DNA of 64,000 bases from Rhodococcoides corynebacterioides. Lineage in GTDB: Bacteria; Actinomycetota; Actinomycetes; Mycobacteriales; Mycobacteriaceae. This document shows, piece by piece, positions 1-9,000 of this stretch. The notes beneath the pieces are model-generated. The model saw only the letters and a list, made by a program, of their open reading frames with translations. It made no database searches and was not told the DNA's origin. The stretch spans positions 1 through 64,000 of the forward strand of contig NZ_JABUBU010000018.1 of assembly GCF_019834675.1 (NCBI RefSeq). Direction: 5' to 3'. A program made the translations under genes and the position numbers. Every line of letters starts with the position of its first letter. The first letter of the stretch is position 1.

Positions 1-2
1 CC

Positions 3-293
3 GCCCCGGCCGCACCGGCGCCTCCACCCGCGCCGGCTCCCGCCCCCGTCGTCCCCGCGCCGCCGCGGGTGTTCCCGGCGAGCCCGCCCGTCGACGCCTC
101 GCCGCCGGACGAACCGGATCCCGTCGTGACCGATCCCGACACCGGCACCGGCACGGGCACGGGCACGGGCACCGGCACCGGCACGGACCCCGACAGCGAC
201 ACCGATCCGGGCCCCGACGAGCCCGCGAATCCGGGCACCGAGACCGACGGCGAGTCCGAGACCGACGGCGGTTCGGGGGCGGCGGGCACCTGA
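3..293 (+). CDS. C-terminal tail of a Pro/Ala-rich protein (5'-truncated by the window edge)
   Basis: An open frame runs in from the left edge and stops at TGA 291-293. Only about 96 codons are visible. They are low-complexity: an Ala/Pro-rich stretch, then a Gly-Thr dipeptide run, then an acidic Asp/Glu/Thr/Gly-rich end. A similar Ala/Pro-rich tail follows the membrane segment of the Hsp70-like protein at 42196-43650, so this may be the end of a related envelope protein, but no folded domain is visible to prove it. The methionine-like codon at 69 is inside the tail and is not taken as the start. Confidence 0.6.
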   Translation, partial: APAAPAPPPAPAPAPVVPAPPRVFPASPPVDASPPDEPDPVVTDPDTGTGTGTGTGTGTGTDPDSDTDPGPDEPANPGTETDGESETDGGSGAAGT

Positions 294-424
294 CGGCGAA
301 GATCTCGGGAATGTTCCCGGGGCTGCCCCGTCGTTCGGCGGCTGTCGGTCCGAGCCGATAGGGTGGGCGTACCGGGCGTTCTGTTATCCCGGACCGAGAC
401 GACTCGCCGAGGGGGACGAGAGCT

Positions 425-1444
425 GTGACCAGGCGCCGAACCATCCACGAGGGCGGCGGCCTCGGCGCTTCCGCCCAACTGGCACTGGCGCTGGGTGAAC
501 CGGACACCGTGGTCGCGGCGCGGATCGACGGTGACGAGGCCCAGTTGTTCCGGTGCCCCACGGCGGCCGAGATCGACTCCGACGGCTCCGTGTCCGCCAC
601 ATCGACGGGCCTCACCGGCTTTCTCTCGGACCTCGGCCGCGGCGCGGAATCCGTGCGTGGCCTGCGGGCGCGGCCGGAGGACGTCGCGGCGGGCTTCGTC
701 GTCTCCGTCGTCGCCACGGTCACCGAACTGCACGTCCTCCCCCGCGACACCGCGGTCACCGTGCTGCACCCCGCATCCTTGCCGCCCGCCGCCGTCGACG
801 CGTTGCGTGACGGCCTCGATCACTGGGGCTTCGTCGGAACGCTGCGTCCCGCGTCGTCCCCGATGCCCGAGATCGCGGCCCGATCCGCCCTGACCGCGCA
901 GCCGCGCTCGTCGCGGTCCGCCGGGCGACGCCGCGCACCGGCGCCCACCCGCGCCGCCGTCGCCGCGGCGGCCGCCGCCCTGGTCGTCCTGATCGGTGGG
1001 GCCACGGCCGCGACGCACCTCGAGCAGTCGCGCGACGTCGAACCCGCCGGTGCCCGTGACGTCGTGCCGCCGGTCGACACCTCGCCCGTCGACGACGGCG
1101 CCGAGGTCGGCACCACCGACTCCACCGCACCGACCACGCAGCCCGGCCTCGTGCCCGAGCCCGCCCCCGACGCCGCGCCCGAGGAGACCCCGGAGCCGCA
1201 GGAGAGCACGACCGTCCCCGCGCCGCTGGGCCCGACGGATGTCCCGGCCCCCGTCGTACCGGACGTGCCCGAGCTGCCCGCGCTTCCCGACACGCAGTGG
1301 CCACCGCTCACCCTCCCGGAGCTGCCGGACCTGCCCGAGTTCCCGCTCCCGATCCCGCGGACGCCCGCCCCCAGCAGCAGCGCGACGCCGACCACCACGT
1401 CGGCGCCGGCCACCACCACGAGCCGGGTGACGGCCACACCCTGA
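425..1444 (+). CDS. Hypothetical membrane-anchored protein with Pro/Thr-rich C-terminal tail
   Basis: A 339-residue protein starting at GTG 425 after a purine-rich GGGGGACGAG ribosome-binding region. Residues 1 to about 160 look globular. A basic linker (about 160-178) is followed by one hydrophobic segment (about 179-195, Ala/Val-rich). The remaining third is Pro/Glu/Thr-rich and ends in a Thr/Ser/Pro tract, the kind of sequence expected outside the membrane. The layout of globular domain, single membrane segment and low-complexity tail resembles the Hsp70-like proteins at 24498-25655 and 42196-43650, but no ATPase motif is visible here. Function unknown. Confidence 0.8.
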   Translation: MTRRRTIHEGGGLGASAQLALALGEPDTVVAARIDGDEAQLFRCPTAAEIDSDGSVSATSTGLTGFLSDLGRGAESVRGLRARPEDVAAGFVVSVVATVTELHVLPRDTAVTVLHPASLPPAAVDALRDGLDHWGFVGTLRPASSPMPEIAARSALTAQPRSSRSAGRRRAPAPTRAAVAAAAAALVVLIGGATAATHLEQSRDVEPAGARDVVPPVDTSPVDDGAEVGTTDSTAPTTQPGLVPEPAPDAAPEETPEPQESTTVPAPLGPTDVPAPVVPDVPELPALPDTQWPPLTLPELPDLPEFPLPIPRTPAPSSSATPTTTSAPATTTSRVTATP

Positions 1445-1544
1445 CCGACCTCACGGCTCACAGGGTTCGCTCATCTCGATGCCCTAGGCTCCTGTGCGCC
1501 CCGCGGCCGAGACCGGTCGCCGCGCGCACCCCCGAAAGGACTTC

Positions 1545-2857
1545 ATGCGTCACTCTGCCCTGGTTCGGTTCTCCGCTCTGTTCGGCGCCTCCGTCGTCAC
1601 GATGGGCCTCACCGGCGCTGTCTCGCCGGCGCGGCGCCCGCGAACGACGGGCCCGCCCAGCTGGAGGCGGATCGTCTCCCGGCGGAGTTGGTCGCGGCGG
1701 TGCAGCGCGACCTGAAGCTGAGTCCGCAGGAGTACCTGGACCGCGCGGCCGCGGCGCAGCAACTCCGCTCCTACGCCGACGATTTCCGTCGGCAGAACCC
1801 CGCCGACTTCGCGGGCGCGTGGATGGGTGACGACGGCGTCCCGGTGGTCGCGGTGACCACCACCGAGGCAGCGGCGCGGGTGGCCGACGACGGGTTCCGC
1901 AGCCGGCAGTCGCCCGTCTCCGCCGACAGCCTGGATGCGTCGCTGGCCGAGTTCGGTCGGTGGGTGTCGGCGTTGCCGCGCGAGGTGTCGTCGCAGATCA
2001 ACTCCGCGGCGGTCGACGTGCTGCAGGGCAAGGTGGTGGTCGACATCGCCAACAGTCCCGTCGGGCGGGCGCTGAACCTCCCGACGGCCATCGCCAACCT
2101 GCAGGTGGTGCTCTCGCCGCCCGCACCGGCGCCCGGCGGCACTCCCGCGGTGACCGGCGGGGACGACTACGTCACCTCGTCGGAGAACCTGGCGACCGCT
2201 CCGCTCGAGAGCATCGAGATCTGCTCCTTCGGCTTCGGGGCCACCGACGCCGAGGGCCGCCCGGTCAGCCTCTCCGCCGGCCACTGCGATCCCGGACCCG
2301 GTCCGGACGGCGCAGCGCAGGTGTACCTCCCGTCCGGTACCGACGTGCGGGCGAGCGTGCCCGTGGGACGGTTCGACCGATCCGCCGTGGGCGGCCGCGA
2401 CGGCCTGGACTGGTCGGTCATCGCGCTCGACGACGCGGGTGTGGCGGCGGGACTCGACCGGCCGGCCGTGCGCGGCGCCGGCGGTGCCACCCTCACCGTG
2501 ACCGGTACCGCGGCACCGGTGATCGGGGCGCCCGTGTGCAAGTCGGGCCAGGCGTCCTCGTTCACGTGCGGCGTGATCGCGGCGGACCGGGTGGAGACGC
2601 AGCTCGTTCTCGGCGACGGCACCGAGGCCACCATCCGTGGATTCGCCAGCACCGCCTGCACTCTCGCGGGCGACAGCGGCGGCGCCATCGTCACCGGCAC
2701 GCTCGCACTCGGCATCACCAGCGGCTCCAACAGCGGCGGTGCCCCAAGCTGCGGCGAGGCCAACCTTGCCCTCGCGCAGTACGGCGGCACGGCCAGCCTC
2801 GGCATTCCGATCGACGCGGTCGCCGCCGCCTCCGGCACCACGGTCCGGACGTCGTGA
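1545..2857 (+). CDS. Secreted S1-family serine protease with an apparent frameshift between signal peptide and protease
   Basis: Chymotrypsin-fold protease. The catalytic boxes are SAGHCD (His codon 2281), DWSVIALDD (Asp codon 2408) and GDSGG (about 2670-2684), preceded by a prodomain-like region. ATG 1545 has a good ribosome-binding site (GAAAGGA) and begins a clear signal peptide (MRHSALVRFSALFGA). That peptide is in frame 3, whereas the protease is in frame 2, and no ATG/GTG/TTG lies in the protease frame before 1688. The switch must occur near 1617-1635 in a GC-rich run. One missing base would restore signal, cleavage region and mature protein. It is therefore either a sequencing error or a recently broken gene. 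The stop overlaps the GTG start of its paralogue. Confidence 0.8.
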
Positions 2858-3894
2858 CGGTGCGCGCCGCCGTCGTCGCGGCCGTCTTCGCGGGCGCGGC
2901 CCTCGTGTCCGCTCCCACCGCCGCCGCACAGGACGCGCCGCTGGCCGACGCCCTGCAGCGCGATCTCGGCCTGAGCGTCGCCGACTGGTCGCAGCGCTCC
3001 GCCGTGGCCGCGGACCTCGCCTCCTTCGCGGACCGCGCCCGCGCGGACTTCGCCGACAGCGTGGCCGGGGTGCATCTCGACCCGTCCGGCGTCGGGGTCG
3101 TGGACCTCGTTCCCGGTTCGGCTGCCGGTGCTGCGCGCGCCGCAGCGCAGCACGCGGGCTTCGCCGTGCGGGACGCCGTCACGGCCGCCGCCGCACCCGA
3201 CACCCTCGCCGCCGGATCGATCGCCGACGCGGTGTCGTCGGGTGGCGACGGCATCGTCGCGTCGTCCGACACCGGTGGACTGCGGTGCTCGGTGGGCTTC
3301 AACGGCATCGACGCCTCCGGCGCTGCCGTGGTGGTGACGGCCGGGCACTGCGATCCGAACCTCGCCGCGGCGGGTACCGCCGGGGCCTCGCGGGTCGCCG
3401 GCCTCGACGGCTCCCCGGTGGGAACGGTCGCCCGAGGGTCGCTGGACGGGCACGACTGGTCGGTGATCCGCCTGGACGACGACGTCGCGGACCGGTTCCG
3501 CAACAACGACATTCGCGTGCCCGGCGCCGCACCGCTGGACGTCACGGGAGTGGTCGACCCCGTGGTGGGCATGCCGGTGTGCAAGGCCGGAGCCACCACG
3601 GGCTACACCTGCGGCACGGTGACCGCCGTCGGGCGGACCGTCGACGTCGGCTCGCGGGTGCTGCGCGACGCGTTCGTCACCGACATCTGCGCGCTGCAGG
3701 GCGACAGCGGTGGACCGCTGATGTCCGGCACGGCCGCCGTCGGCGTGGCCAGCGCCTCCAACGTCGGTCAGTACGGCCAGTGCGCGGTGGCCGACGCCGT
3801 GGCGTTCGTGTCCGGTACCGGGCCGCAACTCTTCGCGACGCCCGTGTCGAAGATTCTCGAGGACAATCCCGGGCTGCGCCTGCGCACATCGTGA
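2854..3894 (+). CDS. Secreted S1-family serine protease, paralogue of the preceding gene
   Basis: A 346-residue protein starting at GTG 2854, which overlaps the preceding stop (GTGA). It has a signal peptide (residues 1 to about 25, ending APTAAAQ), a prodomain of roughly 100 residues, then the protease with TAGHCDPN (His165), DWSVIRLDDD (Asp201) and QGDSGGPL (Ser285). Cysteines near the active site (GHC and VCK...YTC) match those in the upstream copy and suggest disulfides. The tandem, coupled arrangement indicates duplication and co-expression. Extracellular proteolysis is expected; the substrate cannot be inferred. Unlike its neighbour, this copy is intact. Confidence 0.88.
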   Translation: MTVRAAVVAAVFAGAALVSAPTAAAQDAPLADALQRDLGLSVADWSQRSAVAADLASFADRARADFADSVAGVHLDPSGVGVVDLVPGSAAGAARAAAQHAGFAVRDAVTAAAAPDTLAAGSIADAVSSGGDGIVASSDTGGLRCSVGFNGIDASGAAVVVTAGHCDPNLAAAGTAGASRVAGLDGSPVGTVARGSLDGHDWSVIRLDDDVADRFRNNDIRVPGAAPLDVTGVVDPVVGMPVCKAGATTGYTCGTVTAVGRTVDVGSRVLRDAFVTDICALQGDSGGPLMSGTAAVGVASASNVGQYGQCAVADAVAFVSGTGPQLFATPVSKILEDNPGLRLRTS

Positions 3895-3998
3895 CCAAGC
3901 ACGAGACCGATCGGAATGTGTTCGGTAAAGTACCGGCCCGAGGCACTCGCCTCCGCGCCCTCGGGGTGGTGCGCGACCGTTCGAGAGAAAGCGAATCC

Positions 3999-4079
3999 AT
4001 GGGCGCCCTGTTAGGCCTCGGCTACACCGTCATCGCATACATCGTGCAGATCGTCAGCAACGCCGGCGTGCTGAGCTGA
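3999..4079 (+). CDS. Short hydrophobic peptide, 26 residues
   Basis: ATG 3999 opens a 26-codon frame (starts MGALLGLGYTVIAYI, ends NAGVLS) with a purine-rich AGAGAAAG about 8 bases upstream and a strong terminator 15 bases after the stop. Most residues are hydrophobic, without charges, so it could lie in or on a membrane. The gene stands alone between the protease pair and a hairpin. No family is recognised. The spacing of ribosome-binding site, frame and terminator supports a real small gene, but codon evidence from 26 residues is weak. Confidence 0.5.
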   Translation: MGALLGLGYTVIAYIVQIVSNAGVLS

Positions 4080-4093
4080 TCGACGAACGCACA

Positions 4094-4125
4094 GCGGCCC
4101 CGCAACCACTCGGTTGCGGGGCCGC
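4094..4125 (+). terminator. Intrinsic-type terminator hairpin
   Basis: A perfect 14-bp stem (4094-4107 with 4112-4125) closes a 4-base loop, ACTC. It is followed by a short T-containing stretch (GTCGTTTCG). It sits 15 bases after the 26-residue peptide gene. Confidence 0.8.
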
Positions 4126-4298
4126 AGTCGTTTCGCGGTCAAAAACGTTGCGGCGCAGGGCTTACACTCCTCAACCGAGTCGAGGTGACCCGAACCACAT
4201 CCGCCCCAGTGGTAACATCGAAATGCGCAGTCGCTCCGTCGTCCATCCGGCGTCGTCGAGCTTCGATTGTCCGCACACTCACGAGGAGGTGTTCTGCT

Positions 4299-4370
4299 GT
4301 GCTGCGCCGAGAACCACACCCGAGCCAGGTCGTCGGGTCGACCGTCACACCGGTCGGGGGTGCGTCGTGA
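4299..4370 (+). CDS. Leader peptide coupled to the DUF4190-like gene
   Basis: GTG 4299 follows a strong ribosome-binding site (GAGGAGGT at 4283-4290) and opens a 23-residue frame (starts MLRREPHPSQVV). Its TGA overlaps the GTG start of the next gene (GTGA at 4367-4370). The next gene has only a weak GGGGG site of its own, so the short frame may act mainly by translational coupling. The peptide sequence itself is unremarkable. Confidence 0.4.
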   Translation: MLRREPHPSQVVGSTVTPVGGAS

Positions 4371-4735
4371 CCGTTGCCGACTCGGCCGTTCCGTTCGACC
4401 GCACCGTCTCCGACAGCGCCCCCACCGTCGACTACGCGCCGTCGCCGGACAGCGCCGCCGAGACGTCCGCCCAGCCGTCGACCCTCGTGCAGTGGTGGCG
4501 TCGACTCGACGGCCATCACGCCGACGCCTCGCTCCTGTTGGGCGCCCTGTCGGTGGTGACGTTCTGGGCGTTCGGACTCGGCCTCGTCCTGGGGGTCGGC
4601 GCCCTTGCTTTCGGCGCCGTCGCCCTGCGCACCGCGGACGCCGACCGAATGGACGCCGGTATCGGCGTCGCGGCGGGTACGGTGGGCATCGTCGCCGGCC
4701 TGATCTTCCTCAGCGCGACCCTGCCGTACTTCTGA
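4367..4735 (+). CDS. Small DUF4190-like membrane protein
   Basis: A 122-residue protein. The first 60 residues are polar and probably disordered. They are followed by two hydrophobic helices (about 63-86 and 98-118) separated by a short polar loop containing ALRTADADRMDAG. This two-helix hairpin with a Gly-rich first helix resembles DUF4190 proteins, which have no established biochemical role. GTG 4367 was chosen because it overlaps the coupled leader frame; the frame is open further upstream but lacks a convincing ribosome-binding site there. Confidence 0.72.
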   Translation: MTVADSAVPFDRTVSDSAPTVDYAPSPDSAAETSAQPSTLVQWWRRLDGHHADASLLLGALSVVTFWAFGLGLVLGVGALAFGAVALRTADADRMDAGIGVAAGTVGIVAGLIFLSATLPYF

Positions 4736-4750
4736 CCCTCCCACGCACCA

Positions 4751-4784
4751 ACGATGCCCGGCCGCACGCGCGGCCGGGCATCGT
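4751..4784 (+). terminator. Terminator hairpin after the DUF4190-like gene
   Basis: A perfect 14-bp stem (4751-4764 with 4771-4784) with a 6-base loop, 15 bases after the stop at 4735. It lies between convergent genes. Confidence 0.75.
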
Positions 4785-4862
4785 CGTATCCGGACTCGTT
4801 CGATTGCGTCCGGCCGTCGACCGTGGTCGACCGTGGCCGTGGGCGAACACCCCGGAACGACG

Positions 4863-4902
4863 CGATCCCCGCACCTCCCGAAACCGGGCTGTGCGGGGAT
4901 CG
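4863..4902 (-). terminator. Terminator hairpin for the secreted protein gene on the minus strand
   Basis: A perfect 12-bp stem (4863-4874 with 4891-4902) encloses a 16-base loop that can itself pair (CCCG with CGGG). It lies about 40 bases beyond the stop of the minus-strand gene ending at 4944. Confidence 0.7.
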
Positions 4903-4943
4903 ACGTGTCAGCCGTCAGACGACGGCCGGATGTGCTGGGTGAA

Positions 4944-5615
4944 TCAGTTGGCGAACTTCGTGGTGCCGGGGGCAGCGTTGTAGGTGTTCAGCAGATCGAG
5001 ACCCGCGACCACCAGGGTCGGTCCACCCGCAACGAGGGTGCCGATGAAGCCACCGGCAGCGCCGGCGATCGGGATCGTGATCACGGAGCCGGCGCCCAGC
5101 AGCGGCAGGCCGAGAACCGCACCGGCAACTGCACCGATGATCGTTCCGGTCAGACCACCGACGGCGGAGGCCAGTGCGAGCTGGCTCTGGAACGCCTGCT
5201 CGGCCTTGAGGTTCTCGGCCGGCGACGCGACGTTCTGCTCGAGGGCAGCAGGCTCGAGGCCGATCGGAGCCGCGAGGTTCGGGATCAGCTTCACGGTGCG
5301 GCCCTCGTCGGTGTACTCGACACCGTAGGGGAACTCGACACCGTTGAGGTTGAAGGACAGGGGCAGGCTCAGGACCTCGTTGCCCTCGTTGTCCTCGAGG
5401 ACGACGGACTTGTCGTCGTCCGAGGCGCGGAAGAGACCGGCGTCGACCGTGGTGATCACGCCACCGTTTTCGACACGGGTGGCCCAGTTGATCGCCGAGT
5501 TCTCCTCGGTGGTGCTCGGAGCCGGAGTGGTGGGCTCTGCGTAGGCAGTTCCGGTCCACACCGCGAGGGAGGCAACAGCGATAGCGGAGGTCGCTACGAG
5601 TCGACGCAGGTTCAT
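4944..5615 (-). CDS. Secreted or envelope protein with Gly/Ala-rich hydrophobic C-terminal half
   Basis: A 223-residue protein with a clear Sec signal peptide (MNLRRLVATSAIAVASLAV, cleavage probably after TAYA). The mature N-terminal half (about 27-130) is acidic and looks like a beta-rich domain. Residues about 140-205 form long Gly/Ala/Leu-rich hydrophobic stretches, including LTGTIIGAVAGAVLGLPLL and a second one further on, which could insert into membrane or form a glycine-zipper assembly. This architecture occurs in secreted proteins of Nocardia and Rhodococcus of unknown function. It is monocistronic, with its own terminator and a long upstream region. The ribosome-binding site is weak. 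Confidence 0.8.
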   Translation of the reverse strand: MNLRRLVATSAIAVASLAVWTGTAYAEPTTPAPSTTEENSAINWATRVENGGVITTVDAGLFRASDDDKSVVLEDNEGNEVLSLPLSFNLNGVEFPYGVEYTDEGRTVKLIPNLAAPIGLEPAALEQNVASPAENLKAEQAFQSQLALASAVGGLTGTIIGAVAGAVLGLPLLGAGSVITIPIAGAAGGFIGTLVAGGPTLVVAGLDLLNTYNAAPGTTKFAN

Positions 5616-6069
5616 CTATGTTCCGTTCGTTCAAGGAGAGAGTGTCGGGCCCCGACCCGTGCACTGTAACCGTTACCGCCGACACAACCGAATCGACGGT
5701 TGGTTTCGAGCACATCAGCACGGCTGCAGTTCGAGCTTGGGAAGAATAACAACTAGTACGCGTCTGCGGCGTGTTTGTCCGCATTCGAGACCACATCCAC
5801 TCTCGCGGGCGTGTTAGGTAGACCTTCGCACACCGCTGTCGTACCGCGCGCCTAACGTAGCCGTCGTCACACTCTCGTCGGCAACGGTCCACGGACCCCA
5901 CCTGCGGGAACCCCTCTCGACCGAGAAGTTACCGGCCGGTAGCCTCGGGCTTGTTACTCTTCGGTAGCGAACGCCCACCGAACGCACGTCGCGAGACAGC
6001 CCCTCGCGTCGTCACGCGTCGGTCGGGAGAACACGACGGCGGCCACGCCGTCGAACGAAAGGCGGCGTC
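5616..6069. other. 454-bp divergent intergenic region
   Basis: It separates the secreted-protein gene (minus) from the Fe-S reductase gene (plus) and must hold both promoters. The part near 5740-5760 is less GC-rich (AAGAATAACAACTAGTA). The only clear structure is the pair of repeated sites at 5928-5968. No convincing open frame with a ribosome-binding site was seen. Confidence 0.6.
5928..5968 (+). promoter_or_regulatory. Two tandem operator-like sites upstream of the Fe-S reductase
   Basis: The pattern GTTAC-N4-CGGTAGC occurs at 5928-5943 and again at 5953-5968, 25 bp apart. The first copy contains the perfect 12-bp palindrome TACCGGCCGGTA (5930-5941). They lie about 100 bases before the ATG at 6070. 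The repeated, near-palindromic form suggests a dimeric repressor or activator; its identity is unknown. Confidence 0.55.
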
Positions 6070-9000
6070 ATGAACGCGTTGACGATCACGCTGGGCACCG
6101 TGGGTGCGCTGCTCAGCATCGTGTGTTGGGCGTACTTCTTCCGCGGCGCCATCCTCATGGTGCGCTCGATCGCGCTGGGCCAACCGGACCGCACACGCCT
6201 GCGGCCGTTCGTCCCGCGCTTCAAGCAGATGGTGGTGGAGTTCGCCGCACACACGCGGATGAACAAGTTCCGCTCCGTCGGCTGGGCGCACTGGCTGGTC
6301 ATGGTCGGCTTCATGCTCGGCGCGATCGTCTGGTTCGAGGCCTACGGGCAGACGTTCGACCCGGAATTCCACTGGCCGCTCATCGGTGACACCGCCGTCT
6401 ACCACCTGATCGACGAGCTGCTGGGCCTGGGCACCGTCATCGGCATCACCACCCTGATCGTCATCCGCCAGCGCAATCACCCGCGCTCCCCTGAGCGGCT
6501 GTCCCGCTTCTCCGGCTCGAACTTCCGTGCGGCGTACTTCGTCGAGGCCGTCGTCCTCATCGAGGGCCTCGGCATGATCTTCGTGAAGGCCGGCAAGATC
6601 GCCACCTACGGCCACTCGAACCCGTGGACCGACTTCTTCACCATGCGCCTCGCCGAGCTGCTGCCCGCGAGCCCGAACCTGGTGTCCGTCTTCGCTTTCG
6701 TCAAGCTGATGTCCGGCATGGTGTGGCTGCTCATCGTCGGCCGCAACATCACGTGGGGCGTCGCCTGGCACCGCTTCAGCGCCTTCTTCAACATCTACTT
6801 CAAGCGTGAGGACGACGGCGGCGTCGCACTCGGTGCCGCCAAGCCCATGATGTCCGGCGGCAAGGTCCTCGAGATGGAGGACGCCGATCCCGACGTCGAC
6901 GCGTTCGGCGCGGGCAAGATCGAGGACTTCTCCTGGAAGGGCTGGCTCGACTTCACCACCTGCACCGAGTGCGGTCGCTGCCAGTCGCAGTGCCCCGCGT
7001 GGAACACCGGCAAGCCGCTGTCGCCGAAGCTGCTCATCACCTCGCTCCGCGACCACGGCAACGCCAAGGCCCCGTATCTGCTGGCCGGTGGCCGCAAGGA
7101 CATGGGCGGCGACGAGGTCGGCCTGGTCGACGCCGACGGCACGCCGGACGAGGCCAAGCTGAACAAGATCCCGCAGTCCGCGCGGGACGAGGCCGAGCGT
7201 CCCCTGGTCGGCGAGACCTCCCTCGACGACGGCGGGCTCGGCGGCATCATCGACCCCGAGGTGCTGTGGAGCTGCACCAACTGCGGTGCGTGCGTGGAGC
7301 AGTGCCCCGTCGACATCGAGCACGTCGACCACATCCTCGACATGCGTCGCTACCAGGTGCTCATCGAGTCCGAGTTCCCGCAGGAGCTCGCCGGCCTGTT
7401 CAAGAACCTCGAGAACAAGGGCAACCCCTGGGGCCAGAACGCCTCCGCCCGCACCAACTGGATCTCCGAGCTCGAGTTCGACGTCCCCGTCTTCGGTCAG
7501 GACGCCGAGAGCTTCGAGGACTACGAGTACCTCTTCTGGGTCGGCTGCGCCGGCGCCTACGAGGACCGCGCCAAGAAGACCACCAAGGCCGTCGCCGAGC
7601 TGCTCGCGACCGCCGGGGTGAAGTTCATGGTGCTCGGCGCGGAAGAGACCTGCACCGGTGACTCCGCCCGTCGTGCCGGCAACGAGTTCCTGTTCCAGCA
7701 GCTCGCGATGCAGAACATCGAGACCCTGAACTCCGTGTTCGAGGGGGTCGAGGAGTCGCGCCGCAAGATCGTCGTCACCTGCGCGCACTGCTTCAACGCG
7801 CTCGGCAACGAGTACCCGCAGGTGGGCGGCAAGTACGAGGTGGTCCACCACACCCAGCTGCTCAACCGCCTGGTCCGGGCCAAGAAGCTGATCCCGGTCG
7901 CGACCGTCGAAGAGGACGTGACCTACCACGATCCGTGCTTCCTCGGCCGCCACAACAAGGTGTACGACGCGCCGCGCGAGCTCATGGCGGCGTCGGGCTC
8001 CACGCTCAAGGAGATGCCGCGTCACGGCGAGCGCTCCATGTGCTGTGGCGCCGGTGGTGCCCGCATGTGGATGGAAGAGAAGATCGGCAAGCGCATCAAC
8101 ATCGACCGTGTCGACGAGGCGCTGGACACCCTCGGCTCCAACGGCTCCGCGCCGTCGAAGATCGCCACGGGCTGCCCCTTCTGCCGCGTCATGCTCAACG
8201 ACGGCGTCACCGCCCGCCAGGAGGGTGGCACCAACGAGAACGTCGAGGTCATCGATGTCTCGCAGATGCTGCTCAGCTCCATCACCCGCCTCGAGCCGCA
8301 GCAGCTCGGGGAGAACGTCAAGGTGATCCCGCGCGCCAAGCCGAAGGTCGTTCCCGCCGAGGAGCCGGTGGAGACCCCAAAGGCCGAGGCCGTGGCCACC
8401 GAGGACAAGGCCGCAGCCGAGGAGAAGGGCCGCGTGTCCGAGGTCGAGGCCGCCGCGGAGGGTGCGACGCCGCCCGCCACCGCCTCGGGCAAGGGCCTGA
8501 AGATGAAGGGGCTGGCCAAGGCGCCGGGGGCGAAGGCTCCGGGCGCGAAGGCCCCCGGTTCGGCCAAGCCCGCCGAATCGCCCAACGCCGACGGTGACGA
8601 CGCCACCGATGCGTCTGCCGCACCGACCGCTCCCGCCGCCAAGCCCAAGGGGCTGGGGATGGCCGGGAAGGCCAAGGCTCCGGGGGCGAAGGGTCTGCAG
8701 GTCAAGGGTCGTCCGCCGGGTGCGAAGGCCGCGGCTGCGCCGGCAGAGTCCACACCTGCGGAAGCACCGGCCGAGTCCGCGGCACCCGCGGAGGCACCGG
8801 CCGAGTCGGGTGCCACCGAGGTCAAGCCGACCGTCAAGGCCAAGGGGCTCGCGGTGAAGTCCGGGTTCAAGAAGCCGGGCGCCAAGGCTCCGGGTTCGGC
8901 GGCGTCCGCTCCGGCACCGGCGGAGAAGCCGGCCGCCGAGGCTCCGGAGGCACCCGAGGCACCGGCTGCGTCGGAGGCACCGGCACCCGAGCCCTCCGCC

